Part shown: positions 44,342 to 53,959 of the stretch, one piece after another
Numbering within the stretch: the stretch's first letter is position 1
How the letters are laid out: every line of letters starts with the position of its first letter
Assembly: GCA_902801985.1 (NCBI GenBank)
Contig: CADCKD010000012.1
Span: 1-64,000 of the forward strand
Direction of reading: 5' to 3'
Source: an uncultured bacterium
GTDB taxonomy: Bacteria; Cyanobacteriota; Vampirovibrionia; Gastranaerophilales; Gastranaerophilaceae
DNA: 64,000 nucleotides
Program-made: the position numbers and the translations under genes
The notes under the pieces: generated by a model
What the model was told of the DNA's origin: nothing
Seen by the model: only the letters and a program-made list of their open reading frames with translations
The model's database searches: none

Positions 44342-45691
44342 TTATACACCTTCTTTCTTTAATACAAGTTTATGAGTCGGTTTGGTTTTTACTCTTATTT
44401 TTTCGCTGATACCAATTCCGACAGCCCACAATATTTCTTTTCCCTTTGCCAAAAATAACAACTCGTCTTTTTGGTGATTTGGTATTTTTTTTGAATTTAG
44501 ATATTTTTTTAATTTTTGATGTCCTGACATACCGAAGGGCTGAATGATATCCCCATCCTGTCTTGTTCTTAACTCAAAATCAATATCTACATCGGACAAA
44601 TCCACGAAAACAGACTCGCCAGAAATGCCATAACATTCATCAATGTTTGAATTACATTCGAAAATATTGAAAATAATTCCTCCATATTTATATTCTCCTG
44701 TTTGATTTATTTTTATATTTATATCGCTTTTTTTAGATGCTGTGATAATTTGAAAATATTTATCGTTTACAAAAAGCCAATAATCCGTTGTTATAGAAAT
44801 AGTTTTACCCGATTTGGAATTTTGATTATCTTTAATAAAATTCCACAAAATCAATAGACGTTCTCTATCATAATTTTCATAAATTAACGGAGTTATGATT
44901 TCATAGATAAAACGTTTTTGAATATTTTCTGACAAATTCAAAAACTCATATGTCTTATATTTGTTATCTCCAAAACAAATTTGTTCTTTTATTTTTGAGA
45001 TATATTCTTTGACTATTTCAGTTTCTTCTGTTGCCACAACAGATAAGGAATTTAATGCTTCATAAATATTTTCGTTTAATTCTTTTTTTATTAAAGGCAA
45101 AATCTCAGAACGGATTAAATTCCTTTTATGAACATTGTCATCATTTGATGAATCGTAATTTGGAGATAAATTATTCTTCATACAATATTCTTCAATATCT
45201 TTTCTTTCAACATTTAACAGAGGTCTATAAAAAATATCTCTTTTTGGTGCAATTCCCTGAAGCCCTGTTATTCCGGTACCATGACAAATTCTAAAAATTA
45301 AAGTTTCAGCATTATCATTTTTATTATGAGCTGTAAAAATTATATTTGAATTGAATTTTTTTGCACATTTTTCAAAAAATTTATACCTCTCTTCACGAGC
45401 TGTAGTCTCAGTTTTAGGGATATTTGAAGCCAATTTTTCACAATAAAACTCTACATCAATATTCTTACAAAAATCGGCACAATTTTGTTCTTCTCTGTCA
45501 CTTTCTTCCCCGCGCCAATTATGATTTAGATGAAGTGCAACAATTTTATTATATGGACAAACTTTCCTCAAAGAATCCAAAAGGCACATTGAATCATACC
45601 CGCCGGAAAACGCAACAAGATATGTAAGCTCATTAGCTATTATCTCATACCTACATAAAAAATCTTTTATTACTTGATGAATTTCATTCAT
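44342..45691 (-). CDS. tilS: tRNA(Ile)-lysidine synthetase
   Basis: TilS adds lysine to the wobble cytidine of tRNA-Ile, changing its decoding from Met to Ile. The 449-residue protein has the PP-loop SGGYDSMCLL at about residue 28, the HNKNDNAETL motif, and a C-terminal domain with SLKKYLNSKKIPNHQKDELL-like signature (KKYLNSKKIPNHQKDELLFL). An extended -10 (TGCTAAAAT) lies 10 nt before the ATG without a ribosome binding site, so a 3-4-nt leader is predicted. It begins the tilS-hpt pair and follows the Clp-N gene by 37 nt. Confidence 0.94.
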   Translation of the reverse strand: MNEIHQVIKDFLCRYEIIANELTYLVAFSGGYDSMCLLDSLRKVCPYNKIVALHLNHNWRGEESDREEQNCADFCKNIDVEFYCEKLASNIPKTETTAREERYKFFEKCAKKFNSNIIFTAHNKNDNAETLIFRICHGTGITGLQGIAPKRDIFYRPLLNVERKDIEEYCMKNNLSPNYDSSNDDNVHKRNLIRSEILPLIKKELNENIYEALNSLSVVATEETEIVKEYISKIKEQICFGDNKYKTYEFLNLSENIQKRFIYEIITPLIYENYDRERLLILWNFIKDNQNSKSGKTISITTDYWLFVNDKYFQIITASKKSDINIKINQTGEYKYGGIIFNIFECNSNIDECYGISGESVFVDLSDVDIDFELRTRQDGDIIQPFGMSGHQKLKKYLNSKKIPNHQKDELLFLAKGKEILWAVGIGISEKIRVKTKPTHKLVLKKEGV

Positions 45692-45728
45692 ATATAAAAC
45701 GATTTTAGCATAAAATCATATTGTACAT

Positions 45729-47084
45729 TTAAATATTTTTAGCCCGAATACCTTCACGAATTTCCAACACATCAGTACCGAGTTGTTCCAAAACCTGCAT
45801 AGCTGTTGAATCAGGTTCGGTTGTAATAGCCCATAACAAATCAGATGAACTAATTTTGGTCTTGTTCGCTTTTTTGGCATAATCCCAAGCTGTTTCCAAA
45901 ACTCGTTTTGCACGTTTTGTAAACGACATTTCACTATCAAAATAATCATTACCGAAACCAATCATTTGCTCAACAATTATACGGGCATCTTTTATATTTA
46001 TCTCCAGCCCTTTTAAAACTTGAGCTCCCACTCCGGTAGCTTCCCCTATTATGCCAAGTAAAAACATTTCGGTACCAACAACACTTTTGCCCATTCTGCG
46101 GGCTTCTTGTTTTGCAAGGCGAAGAACTGTCAAAGTTTCAGGCATTTCTTTTTCGATCGGTTTTATAATTGTATGAGCCAAATCATCATCATTAATTTTG
46201 AATTCTTTCAAAATATTATAAGCTACACCCTTTTTAGATTTTAGAAGGCCTAAAATCATATGTTCAGGCAAAACTTCCGATGAACCAAGTTCTTTCGCGG
46301 TTTGCTGCGCAAGGCTCATTGCAATAAAAGCATTCGGAGTGAAAACAATTTGTCTTCCTTCGTATTCTGCGCTTCTTGATTGAACTTTTGAAAGTTTTTC
46401 ATCAAATCCTTCTTCAGTAATCCCAAATTGCGCAAGTATCTTAGATAAAGAAGATTCCTTATCCTCCAATATTGAAGATATAATTTGCTCCGTTCCCAAA
46501 ATTTCATAATCTGAGGTGGAAAGTTTTGAAACTGCTCGCTCAAAAACCTTTGACGATTCAGGATTATCAAATAAAGAATCTGTTTCTTGGGTCAAATCAA
46601 TTTCTGTATCCTTATTATCATCATTTTCAGGATGGAAATCGTTTTTAACCTTTCTTTGAACAAGTTTCTCTATTAAAGGACGTGATTTATCAATATCAAA
46701 ACCTAAATTTTCAAGATATTGAGATATTCTTGAATGTTTATCATTAATCGCAGCGAGTACAAGATGTTCATAATGCACCGTAGAATTGCCGGATTCATCA
46801 ACCAAATCCATTGTCCTTTTTAAAATACGCTTAAAATCATCACTGAAAGGAATAGAAGAGTTCATATCGGATTCTTCAATATCCAACGTCATATAAATTT
46901 CTTTTGCCAAAGCATCATAAGTGACATTATAAGAATTAAATATCTTTGCACAAAAACCTTTTGTCTCTTTTACCAATGCAAGCAGTAAATGCTCAGACAA
47001 AACTTTGTCACTATGGTCATAAATAGCTATATTCTGAGCTTCCAAAATTACATTTAACGCTTTTTCAGTGAATTTTTCAAACAA
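45729..47084 (-). CDS. Stand-alone triple Clp-N domain protein (no AAA+ motor)
   Basis: The 451-residue protein aligns with ClpC from its first residue (MFEKFTEKALNVILEA), which fixes the start at a TTG (47084) preceded by AGAGGA. It is made of six half-repeats, that is three Clp-N domains: about 1-150, 185-310 and 315-451. Each half has the typical 'LGTEHLLLALL...G.A..IL' pattern. The last domain (LAKQEARRMGKSVVGTEM) is closest to ClpC. No Walker A/B or AAA+ motif follows. Clp-N domains bind adaptors and substrates, so it may be an adaptor or competitor of ClpC. Flanked by DUF1292 and tilS. Confidence 0.88.
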   Translation of the reverse strand: MFEKFTEKALNVILEAQNIAIYDHSDKVLSEHLLLALVKETKGFCAKIFNSYNVTYDALAKEIYMTLDIEESDMNSSIPFSDDFKRILKRTMDLVDESGNSTVHYEHLVLAAINDKHSRISQYLENLGFDIDKSRPLIEKLVQRKVKNDFHPENDDNKDTEIDLTQETDSLFDNPESSKVFERAVSKLSTSDYEILGTEQIISSILEDKESSLSKILAQFGITEEGFDEKLSKVQSRSAEYEGRQIVFTPNAFIAMSLAQQTAKELGSSEVLPEHMILGLLKSKKGVAYNILKEFKINDDDLAHTIIKPIEKEMPETLTVLRLAKQEARRMGKSVVGTEMFLLGIIGEATGVGAQVLKGLEINIKDARIIVEQMIGFGNDYFDSEMSFTKRAKRVLETAWDYAKKANKTKISSSDLLWAITTEPDSTAMQVLEQLGTDVLEIREGIRAKNI

Positions 47085-47088
47085 GATA

Positions 47089-47361
47089 TTATTCCTCTTC
47101 TATTTCGTCTTCTAAATTTTCAATATATTCTGAAACTCTTTCAAATTCATCATCATCTTCTATTGTTTCAAAATAACTTTCACCATCTTCTTCAGTATAT
47201 CTCATCAAAACCATCTCAGGGTTTTCTTCATCTGTATCAACATCAAGCAATACCGCATATTGATTATTTTCGAATTCAATTATATCATATAATTCGCATT
47301 TAATAGTATTGCCTTCATCATCAGTAATTTCAATAATATTATTTTCTTCTTCTGCCATCAT
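47089..47361 (-). CDS. DUF1292 protein (YrzB-like)
   Basis: The 90-residue, very acidic protein begins with EEENNIIEITDDEGN and has YAVLLDV and YFETIEDDDEFERVSE segments, characteristic of DUF1292. In Firmicutes it is usually next to ruvX (yrrK) in a yrzL-yrrK-yrzB operon, and the same adjacency is seen here, 6 nt after ruvX. Function is unknown. TAGGAGG before the double ATG supports the start (the second ATG is at 47358). Confidence 0.85.
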   Translation of the reverse strand: MMAEEENNIIEITDDEGNTIKCELYDIIEFENNQYAVLLDVDTDEENPEMVLMRYTEEDGESYFETIEDDDEFERVSEYIENLEDEIEEE

Positions 47362-47367
47362 AACCTC

Positions 47368-47772
47368 CTATTTTTTTCGTGACATATATTGTTCCAGTAT
47401 AATACAAGCACTCTCAATATCAACTAAACCTTTATCTTTTTTAAAATCTATTTTCTTTGCTCGCAAGTTTTCTTCTGCAGTGTCTGAAGTCAAACGTTCA
47501 TCTTCGAAAATAACTTCATAACCTTTTATTTTTGATGCAAAATCTTCACAATCCTGAGCCTGAAATCCTTTTGTACCATCCATATTTAACGGCAAACCGA
47601 CAACAATTTTTTCAACATGATTTTCTTTTGCTATTTTGTATATAGCCTCTAACGCTTTGTCCTCAGGTTTTCTTTGAATATATGAATGACCTTGAGCAAG
47701 CATTAATAAAAAATCGCTTAAAGCAATTCCAATCCTTTTTGTTCCGACATCCAGCGCCATTACTTTATACAT
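47368..47772 (-). CDS. ruvX: RuvX/YqgF pre-16S rRNA nuclease family
   Basis: YqgF-family nucleases process the 5' end of 16S rRNA and resemble RuvC resolvases. The 134 residues start MYKVMALDVGTKRIGIALSD, with Asp in the first strand, followed by VVGLPLNMDGTKG, FEDERLTS and the C-terminal DIESACIILEQYM with the last acidic residue. The start ATG at 47772 shares bases with the stop of the HEAT-like gene (TAATG). An upstream TTG start is less likely. Neighbour DUF1292 fits the classical order. Confidence 0.92.
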   Translation of the reverse strand: MYKVMALDVGTKRIGIALSDFLLMLAQGHSYIQRKPEDKALEAIYKIAKENHVEKIVVGLPLNMDGTKGFQAQDCEDFASKIKGYEVIFEDERLTSDTAEENLRAKKIDFKKDKGLVDIESACIILEQYMSRKK

Positions 47773-49364
47773 TATTTCACCCAATTCTTTTCTATATAAT
47801 CAATTTTTGAAATAATTTCATCATCTGAATATCCAAAAACATTCATATCTTTATTGTATTTTATTGTCATAAAATATTCATAAATACTACGTTTTAACAA
47901 ATTATCAAAAAATTGTTCCAATAGTTTTGAATTAAAAATCAGACTATATATCTGTTCTGCTTCATCTTTTTTATCCAAAACCAGCTTTATATAAGCAGAC
48001 ATACAAAGCTTTTTAATCCAAGAGTCTTTTTCTTCTTTATAAAATATTTTATCAGCATAGAAATTTATAACAGAATTTAAATCTTCATTGCCTTTCGAAT
48101 TTTTCAACAATTCATCAAACTCATCACTATAATCCCCATCCAAAAACCAATGTGAAGATACTTTCATTTCTTCTAATTTAGCAAAGATTTTTTCATCAAT
48201 ATCAACCATTTTTAATTCTGATTTTAATATTTCATCAATATTTTTATCTTCAGAATCAATATCTATTAACAAATTTTTCCAGCATACATATTCATATGGA
48301 AGTTCCCAATTATCATTATGAGAAGTAACAGTTTGAATTTCGCTGTTATACAAGATATTTTTAAACGCTTCAGCAGGAAGTGCTGCAACTTTTTCATCTT
48401 TCAAAAATCTTTCTAAAATTTTGTCACATTCAAATTGCGAAATATCAAAAAATCCAAAGCAATCTTTAATTCCACTCTCGATATTTATAACAATAGAAAT
48501 AAATCTTATCCTTTTATCCTCTGTAACTCTGGTGCATATCATTGCCATATCACCATGCCCGTCAGGATATGTAACATAAAATTTATCAGGTTTACTATTT
48601 GAAAGTATTTTCTTATAAAATTCCTTTGTATTATCGACCCTCATGCCGGACATTTTCAGTGTTGCCAAACTCTTACGAATAGCTTGATTAAGTTCGCCAT
48701 GAGTTAAACTTTGCATTTTTTCAAGTACATTCAAAGCAAGTTGAGATTTTGTTTCACCAAGTATTCTCAATGCTTCTTTGCCAACAGGACTGGAAGGATT
48801 TGATTCAAACACCGGAATAAGTATATTTGCCAAAGCATCATCACTAAAATCTTTTTCAAAAGAATTTATCAATGTTATTTTATCTTCCACTTTTATTGAT
48901 GCCATAAAGTCCATAAAATCAATCTGAACTTCAGGATTTATAATTGCATTATTTAAAAGTTGACGGGTATTTTCATCCAAAATTTCTTCTGCATCAGCCA
49001 AATATTCGCCATAATCTTCAAATGACCAATCAGAATCAAGTTCTCTTAACAAATTTAAAATAGTAATTTTGGACTCACTTTTAAGAGATTTATTATTTAG
49101 CGTTTCCCAAAGTCCGCTTATTAAATCTTCTTTTTTTACAAAATGTTCAAGCAAAAAGCAAATAACCGGTATTTTTGCATTTTCAGCACTTACAAGCTCT
49201 TTAAATAAAAGTTTAGACAGAACAGTTTTATCTTCTTGACCGTCAAGAAGTTCGATATCTGAAATACAATTTTGTAAATCATTTACAGAATTTATATCTG
49301 CCAACAACTTGATTAATCTGGTTTTTAATTCAAACGGATTTAATTGTTTAGTTTTTATACTCAA
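47772..49364 (-). CDS. HEAT-like repeat protein, unknown function
   Basis: The 530-residue protein has no signal peptide or membrane segment. The N-terminal 220 residues are made of paired helices (for example, ANILIPVFESNPSSPVGKEALRILGETKSQLALNVLEKM) typical of HEAT/armadillo repeats; the C-terminal part contains VTYPDGHGDMAMICTRV and is unrecognised. It starts at a TTG (49364), 3 nt after the stop of the zinc-finger gene, with a weak ribosome binding site (AAAGG, 12 nt). The stop overlaps ruvX. The context suggests a role in the same ruvX-Clp neighbourhood; partners are not known. Confidence 0.75.
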   Translation of the reverse strand: MSIKTKQLNPFELKTRLIKLLADINSVNDLQNCISDIELLDGQEDKTVLSKLLFKELVSAENAKIPVICFLLEHFVKKEDLISGLWETLNNKSLKSESKITILNLLRELDSDWSFEDYGEYLADAEEILDENTRQLLNNAIINPEVQIDFMDFMASIKVEDKITLINSFEKDFSDDALANILIPVFESNPSSPVGKEALRILGETKSQLALNVLEKMQSLTHGELNQAIRKSLATLKMSGMRVDNTKEFYKKILSNSKPDKFYVTYPDGHGDMAMICTRVTEDKRIRFISIVINIESGIKDCFGFFDISQFECDKILERFLKDEKVAALPAEAFKNILYNSEIQTVTSHNDNWELPYEYVCWKNLLIDIDSEDKNIDEILKSELKMVDIDEKIFAKLEEMKVSSHWFLDGDYSDEFDELLKNSKGNEDLNSVINFYADKIFYKEEKDSWIKKLCMSAYIKLVLDKKDEAEQIYSLIFNSKLLEQFFDNLLKRSIYEYFMTIKYNKDMNVFGYSDDEIISKIDYIEKNWVK

Positions 49365-49367
49365 ATT

Positions 49368-49631
49368 TTATCTTGCCTTTCCCCAAAATGCATCTAATAT
49401 ATGCTGAGCTTCAGCAGACGGCATACGATCTTGTAATATCAAATACTGCACTGCAATCATTGTACATTCGGAACATATATTCACTCCCGGGCCTTTAATC
49501 ATTTTAATAACCTGAGTGTTTGGTCTGCCACAAAAACTGCAACATACAACATCTTGATTTATACTTTCTTCCTCATGTTTTGAAGATCTTTTCTTTTTAG
49601 AACCAAGACTTACTACTTTATCCTCTGACAT
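49368..49631 (-). CDS. Stand-alone ClpX-type C4 zinc finger protein
   Basis: The 87-residue protein is a free-standing ClpX zinc-binding domain: CCSFCGRPNTQVIKMIKGPG then CSEC, giving C-x2-C-x18-C-x2-C at residues about 31-58, followed by a short helix. In ClpX this domain dimerises and binds adaptors and substrates such as SspB. No AAA+ part follows. Together with the Clp-N protein in the same gene string it is a second Clp docking domain without a motor. AAAAGGAG upstream supports the start. It opens the minus-strand run reaching gyrA and PC4. Confidence 0.9.
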   Translation of the reverse strand: MSEDKVVSLGSKKKRSSKHEEESINQDVVCCSFCGRPNTQVIKMIKGPGVNICSECTMIAVQYLILQDRMPSAEAQHILDAFWGKAR

Positions 49632-49738
49632 ATACTTCTCCTTTTACAAATTTTATTGTAACTTAAATTAATTAAATTTGCCATATTTTTATGATTTAAT
49701 TATAATTAATTAACACGTTTGATTATAAGAGGGATGGT

Positions 49739-50317
49739 ATGAAAAAAGTTCTATTAATTGTAAGCATATTAACTGTGGCAGTAATTTCCACTGCTTGTAT
49801 TAATAATTTTGCGGTACAAGATTTAAATAATAAAGCACAAACATACATGCAAAAAGGAGATTACACTCAGGCTATTGAAAGACTAAAGTCAAGTATCGAT
49901 TTAGATCCTACAATATTTGAAACTCATTATAATCTTGCGGTTGCATATACCCAGTCAGAAGATTATATCAATGCTGTTGAGGAATACAAAAAGGCAATTG
50001 AAATAAAATCTGATGTAGCTGATGTGTATTATTCACTTGCTACTGCTCAAAATAACTTGGTTATAGACCTTGAACAGGGCAGAGTGAGGATGAATGTAGA
50101 CGATAGCTTATATACCCCGAAAGCAGAAGATTTAAATTTTGATGAAAAATACGAAATGTCAGAAAAAGAATTATCTTTAAGTGAAGAATTAAGAGCTTCT
50201 GCTTTACAAAATTATGCAAAATATTTAGAATTAAATCCTAATGCAAAAAACAAATCCGAAGTAGAAAAACAAATGGAATATCTTTCAGGTGCAAATAAAA
50301 CTTCTGATGAGGAGTAG
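49739..50317 (+). CDS. TPR-repeat putative lipoprotein
   Basis: The 192-residue protein has a signal sequence ending ISTAC, with Cys20 as a possible lipid-attachment residue; the -3 position is Ser, which is not ideal for a lipobox. Two to three TPR motifs follow (about 33-105, with NLAVAYTQSEDYINAV and YSLATAQNNL), then a charged tail. It is 3 nt upstream of lgt, the enzyme that lipidates such cysteines, a fitting neighbour. GAGGGAT upstream supports the start. Partner unknown. Confidence 0.8.
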   Translation: MKKVLLIVSILTVAVISTACINNFAVQDLNNKAQTYMQKGDYTQAIERLKSSIDLDPTIFETHYNLAVAYTQSEDYINAVEEYKKAIEIKSDVADVYYSLATAQNNLVIDLEQGRVRMNVDDSLYTPKAEDLNFDEKYEMSEKELSLSEELRASALQNYAKYLELNPNAKNKSEVEKQMEYLSGANKTSDEE

Positions 50318-50320
50318 CAA

Positions 50321-51106
50321 ATGATAATACCTGCTGCATCTGATGTTGCATTCAATATCGGTTCTGTTTCCATATATTGGTATGGGATATTGATGGCCTG
50401 TGCAATTTTAATTGCGTTTCTTGTCGCAAATAAGTTAGGACAAAATTTATTTGCAAAAAAAGATTTCATTATAGAATATGCACCAATAATCATAATTTCC
50501 GGAATATTAGGAGCAAGGTTATATTTTTGTTTGCTAAATTGTGGTCATTATTTTTATCATCCACTTGAGATACTCGATATCAGAGAAGGCGGGTTATCTA
50601 TTCATGGCGCACTTATCGGAGGGATATGCGCACTTTTATATACGGCAAAAAGAAATAACATTCCTTTTTTAAGTTTACTTGATACTTTCTCTTGCGGGAC
50701 AATTTTAGGGCAAGCAATAGGACGTTGGGGAAATTATTTTAATTCGGAAGCATACGGATTGCCAATTGCCAATCAAAATTGGGGTCTATATATTCCTGAA
50801 GGCAGAAGAATTTCTCAATACGCAAATTTTTCACTATACCATCCGACTTTTTTATATGAAAGCGTACTGAATTTAATCTCTTTTGGAGTTTTATTGTTTA
50901 TATTTAAAAAATGTTCAAATAAATACAGAGGCGTTACATTTTTCTCATATTTAACAATATATGCAGTAATACGTTTTTTTATAGAACAAATAAGAATAGA
51001 TAGCGCACTGAATATAGGTACAATCCCAATTGCTGTAATTGTTTCTATTATATTATTTATAACCGGACTAATAGGAATAATATTCTGTTTAAAAACACAT
51101 GAATAG
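50321..51106 (+). CDS. lgt: Prolipoprotein diacylglyceryl transferase
   Basis: Lgt transfers diacylglyceryl from phosphatidylglycerol to the lipobox cysteine of prolipoproteins. The 261-residue integral membrane protein has seven hydrophobic segments, the signature GRWGNYFNSEAYG, GGLSIHGALIGG and HPTFLYES near the C-terminal third, and the conserved arginine in FFIEQIR. Length is typical (260-290). It is co-transcribed with the TPR lipoprotein (3-nt gap; GATGAGGAG is its ribosome binding site). Confidence 0.95.
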   Translation: MIIPAASDVAFNIGSVSIYWYGILMACAILIAFLVANKLGQNLFAKKDFIIEYAPIIIISGILGARLYFCLLNCGHYFYHPLEILDIREGGLSIHGALIGGICALLYTAKRNNIPFLSLLDTFSCGTILGQAIGRWGNYFNSEAYGLPIANQNWGLYIPEGRRISQYANFSLYHPTFLYESVLNLISFGVLLFIFKKCSNKYRGVTFFSYLTIYAVIRFFIEQIRIDSALNIGTIPIAVIVSIILFITGLIGIIFCLKTHE

Positions 51107-51197
51107 TATTATCAGTAGTTTTTTTTACAAAAGGTAAATGTAGTTTAACAGTGTAGCACATTTTGCATTAAAAGTCGAAAAAGTGGGGGAAATAATT

Positions 51198-51411
51198 CCC
51201 TCTCCAAGGGGGAGGGTTAGGGTGGGGGTTATAATGCGCAGCGTTGTTTTAGCTGCGCATAGAGATTTTTGTCCGTAGGACAAAAACGTATGAGTATTTT
51301 ATGTCTACATATTCCGAGCGGAACGATGCCGTCAGGCAGCGTTGTTGTTTGGCGTGCTTTCTTTTTCGGTTCACTTTTTCTTTCCCGTTGCAATGGAAAG
51401 AAAAAGTGAAC
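51198..51411 (+). repeat. Composite repeat, copy 2 of the four-hairpin element
   Basis: A G-rich CCCTCTCC/GGGGGAGGG hairpin (about 51198-51216) is followed by four hairpins: ATGCGCAGC/GCTGCGCAT (51234-51260), TTTTTGTCC/GGACAAAAA (51266-51286), AACG-A-TGCC/GGCA-G-CGTT (51322-51343) and a 17-bp stem (51369-51385 with 51395-51411, loop CGTTGCAAT). The order, the spacing and the loops match copy 1 at 32677-32966, while stem bases differ in compensating pairs. No gene is visible in 51107-51515. Confidence 0.85.
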
Positions 51412-51482
51412 ATAAGTGGAAAATTGTGCTAGTTCCGATAATACTATTTATTACTTTTTTTATTTTAATCTTTATTATATAA

Positions 51483-52925
<1,443 letters not shown>

Positions 52926-52927
52926 TT

Positions 52928-53326
52928 ATGAATTTGAAAATAATTACACAAGAAAAAATAGTTTTTGACGGGGAAGTCGATGAAATCTATACCAGAGGCG
53001 TTGACGGAGAGTTTGGCATCTTAAAAGACCACGTTGCAATGATGTCTGCGCTTGATATTGGTGTTACAAGGATTAAAATAGGTAACACTCACAAATCCTT
53101 CACAACTATGGGCGGGATTTTACAATTTAAAGATAATGAATGTACTATCCTCACAACCCTTGCAGAACCGGGAGATGAAATCGACGAAATGCGTGCAAAA
53201 GAATCTCTTGAAAAAGGTAGAAGGCTTTTAAGAGAAGCCAACGCCAGAATTGATTCTAAAAAAGTTTCTGCTTCAATTGCCCGAGCAAAAGCAAGACTTA
53301 AGGCTAAACTTAATGAAGGGAATTAA
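52928..53326 (+). CDS. atpC: F1 ATP synthase subunit epsilon
   Basis: Epsilon couples F1 rotation and inhibits ATP hydrolysis. The 132-residue protein has the beta-sandwich N-domain (LKIITQEKIVFDGEVDEIYTRGVDGEFGILKDHV) and the C-terminal helical hairpin (EKGRRLLREANARIDSKKVSASIARAKARL). It completes the two-gene atpD-atpC unit and its stop overlaps the convergent FTG-motif gene by 4 nt. Confidence 0.95.
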   Translation: MNLKIITQEKIVFDGEVDEIYTRGVDGEFGILKDHVAMMSALDIGVTRIKIGNTHKSFTTMGGILQFKDNECTILTTLAEPGDEIDEMRAKESLEKGRRLLREANARIDSKKVSASIARAKARLKAKLNEGN

Positions 53327-53862
53327 GCTGCCGCAGCATTACTGTTGCCAAAGAATTTTTCTGCTAATGCGGCTACTGCAACACCTGCGACTGCCATTAT
53401 CGGACATTTAACAAGAAGTTCTTTATTAAATACTTTTGAAGCAGCAGCACCTTTCATAACTTTATATGCTCCCATTGCAAGTGGTGCAAGGAAACCTGCA
53501 ACAGCGCCTTTTTTCTTCAAAGGTGTAAATTGGAACAGATTAGAAGTTGTACCTTGAGCTTGAGTTTCATCGCCGGCAGCTTGCGCATCTTGAGCCTGTG
53601 CATTTTGGGAACTTACAAATTGATCTCCAACCTGCGGAGCATTACCTGGCATACTTCCATTTAAACAATTTGCAATTTTTAACTCTTGAGGCATCAAAAA
53701 ATCGTTATCATAATTCGTTGGTAATTGAGCCCCATTAACATTTATATAACCTGATGCAGAACATGTTGTCATCGGATTTGCATACGCAGAAGTTAAAATA
53801 TCATTTGTACCCGTAAAACTTGTTTGTCCTACCCCATAATAATTCATTCCAGTGTTTAACAT
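53323..53862 (-). CDS. Unknown protein with N-terminal SFTGTN motif
   Basis: The 179-residue protein is unrecognised. It starts MLNTGMNYYGVGQTSFTGTND, with the Phe-Gly-type motif, then Asn/Gln/Ala-rich sequence. The C-terminal third is hydrophobic (about 120-165: GFLAPLAMGAYKVMKGAAASKVF and LLVKCPIMAVAGVAVAALAEKFFG), suggesting two membrane-associated helices. AAAGGTT upstream supports the start. Monocistronic. Confidence 0.68.
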   Translation of the reverse strand: MLNTGMNYYGVGQTSFTGTNDILTSAYANPMTTCSASGYINVNGAQLPTNYDNDFLMPQELKIANCLNGSMPGNAPQVGDQFVSSQNAQAQDAQAAGDETQAQGTTSNLFQFTPLKKKGAVAGFLAPLAMGAYKVMKGAAASKVFNKELLVKCPIMAVAGVAVAALAEKFFGNSNAAAA

Positions 53863-53959
53863 AAAAATAACCTTTCTAAAATAACTAACCTTAACCCTTA
53901 CATTTATAAAGTATTTTATTTTAGAAAAATTGCTTGTTTATGGGGAATATTAAGAAATA

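Noticed and set aside
53345-53557. Plus-strand frames opposite the FTG-motif protein and opposite gyrA, gyrB, mnmA and the hydrogenase
   Set aside because: They are antisense shadows of well-supported genes with no ribosome binding sites or recognisable domains.
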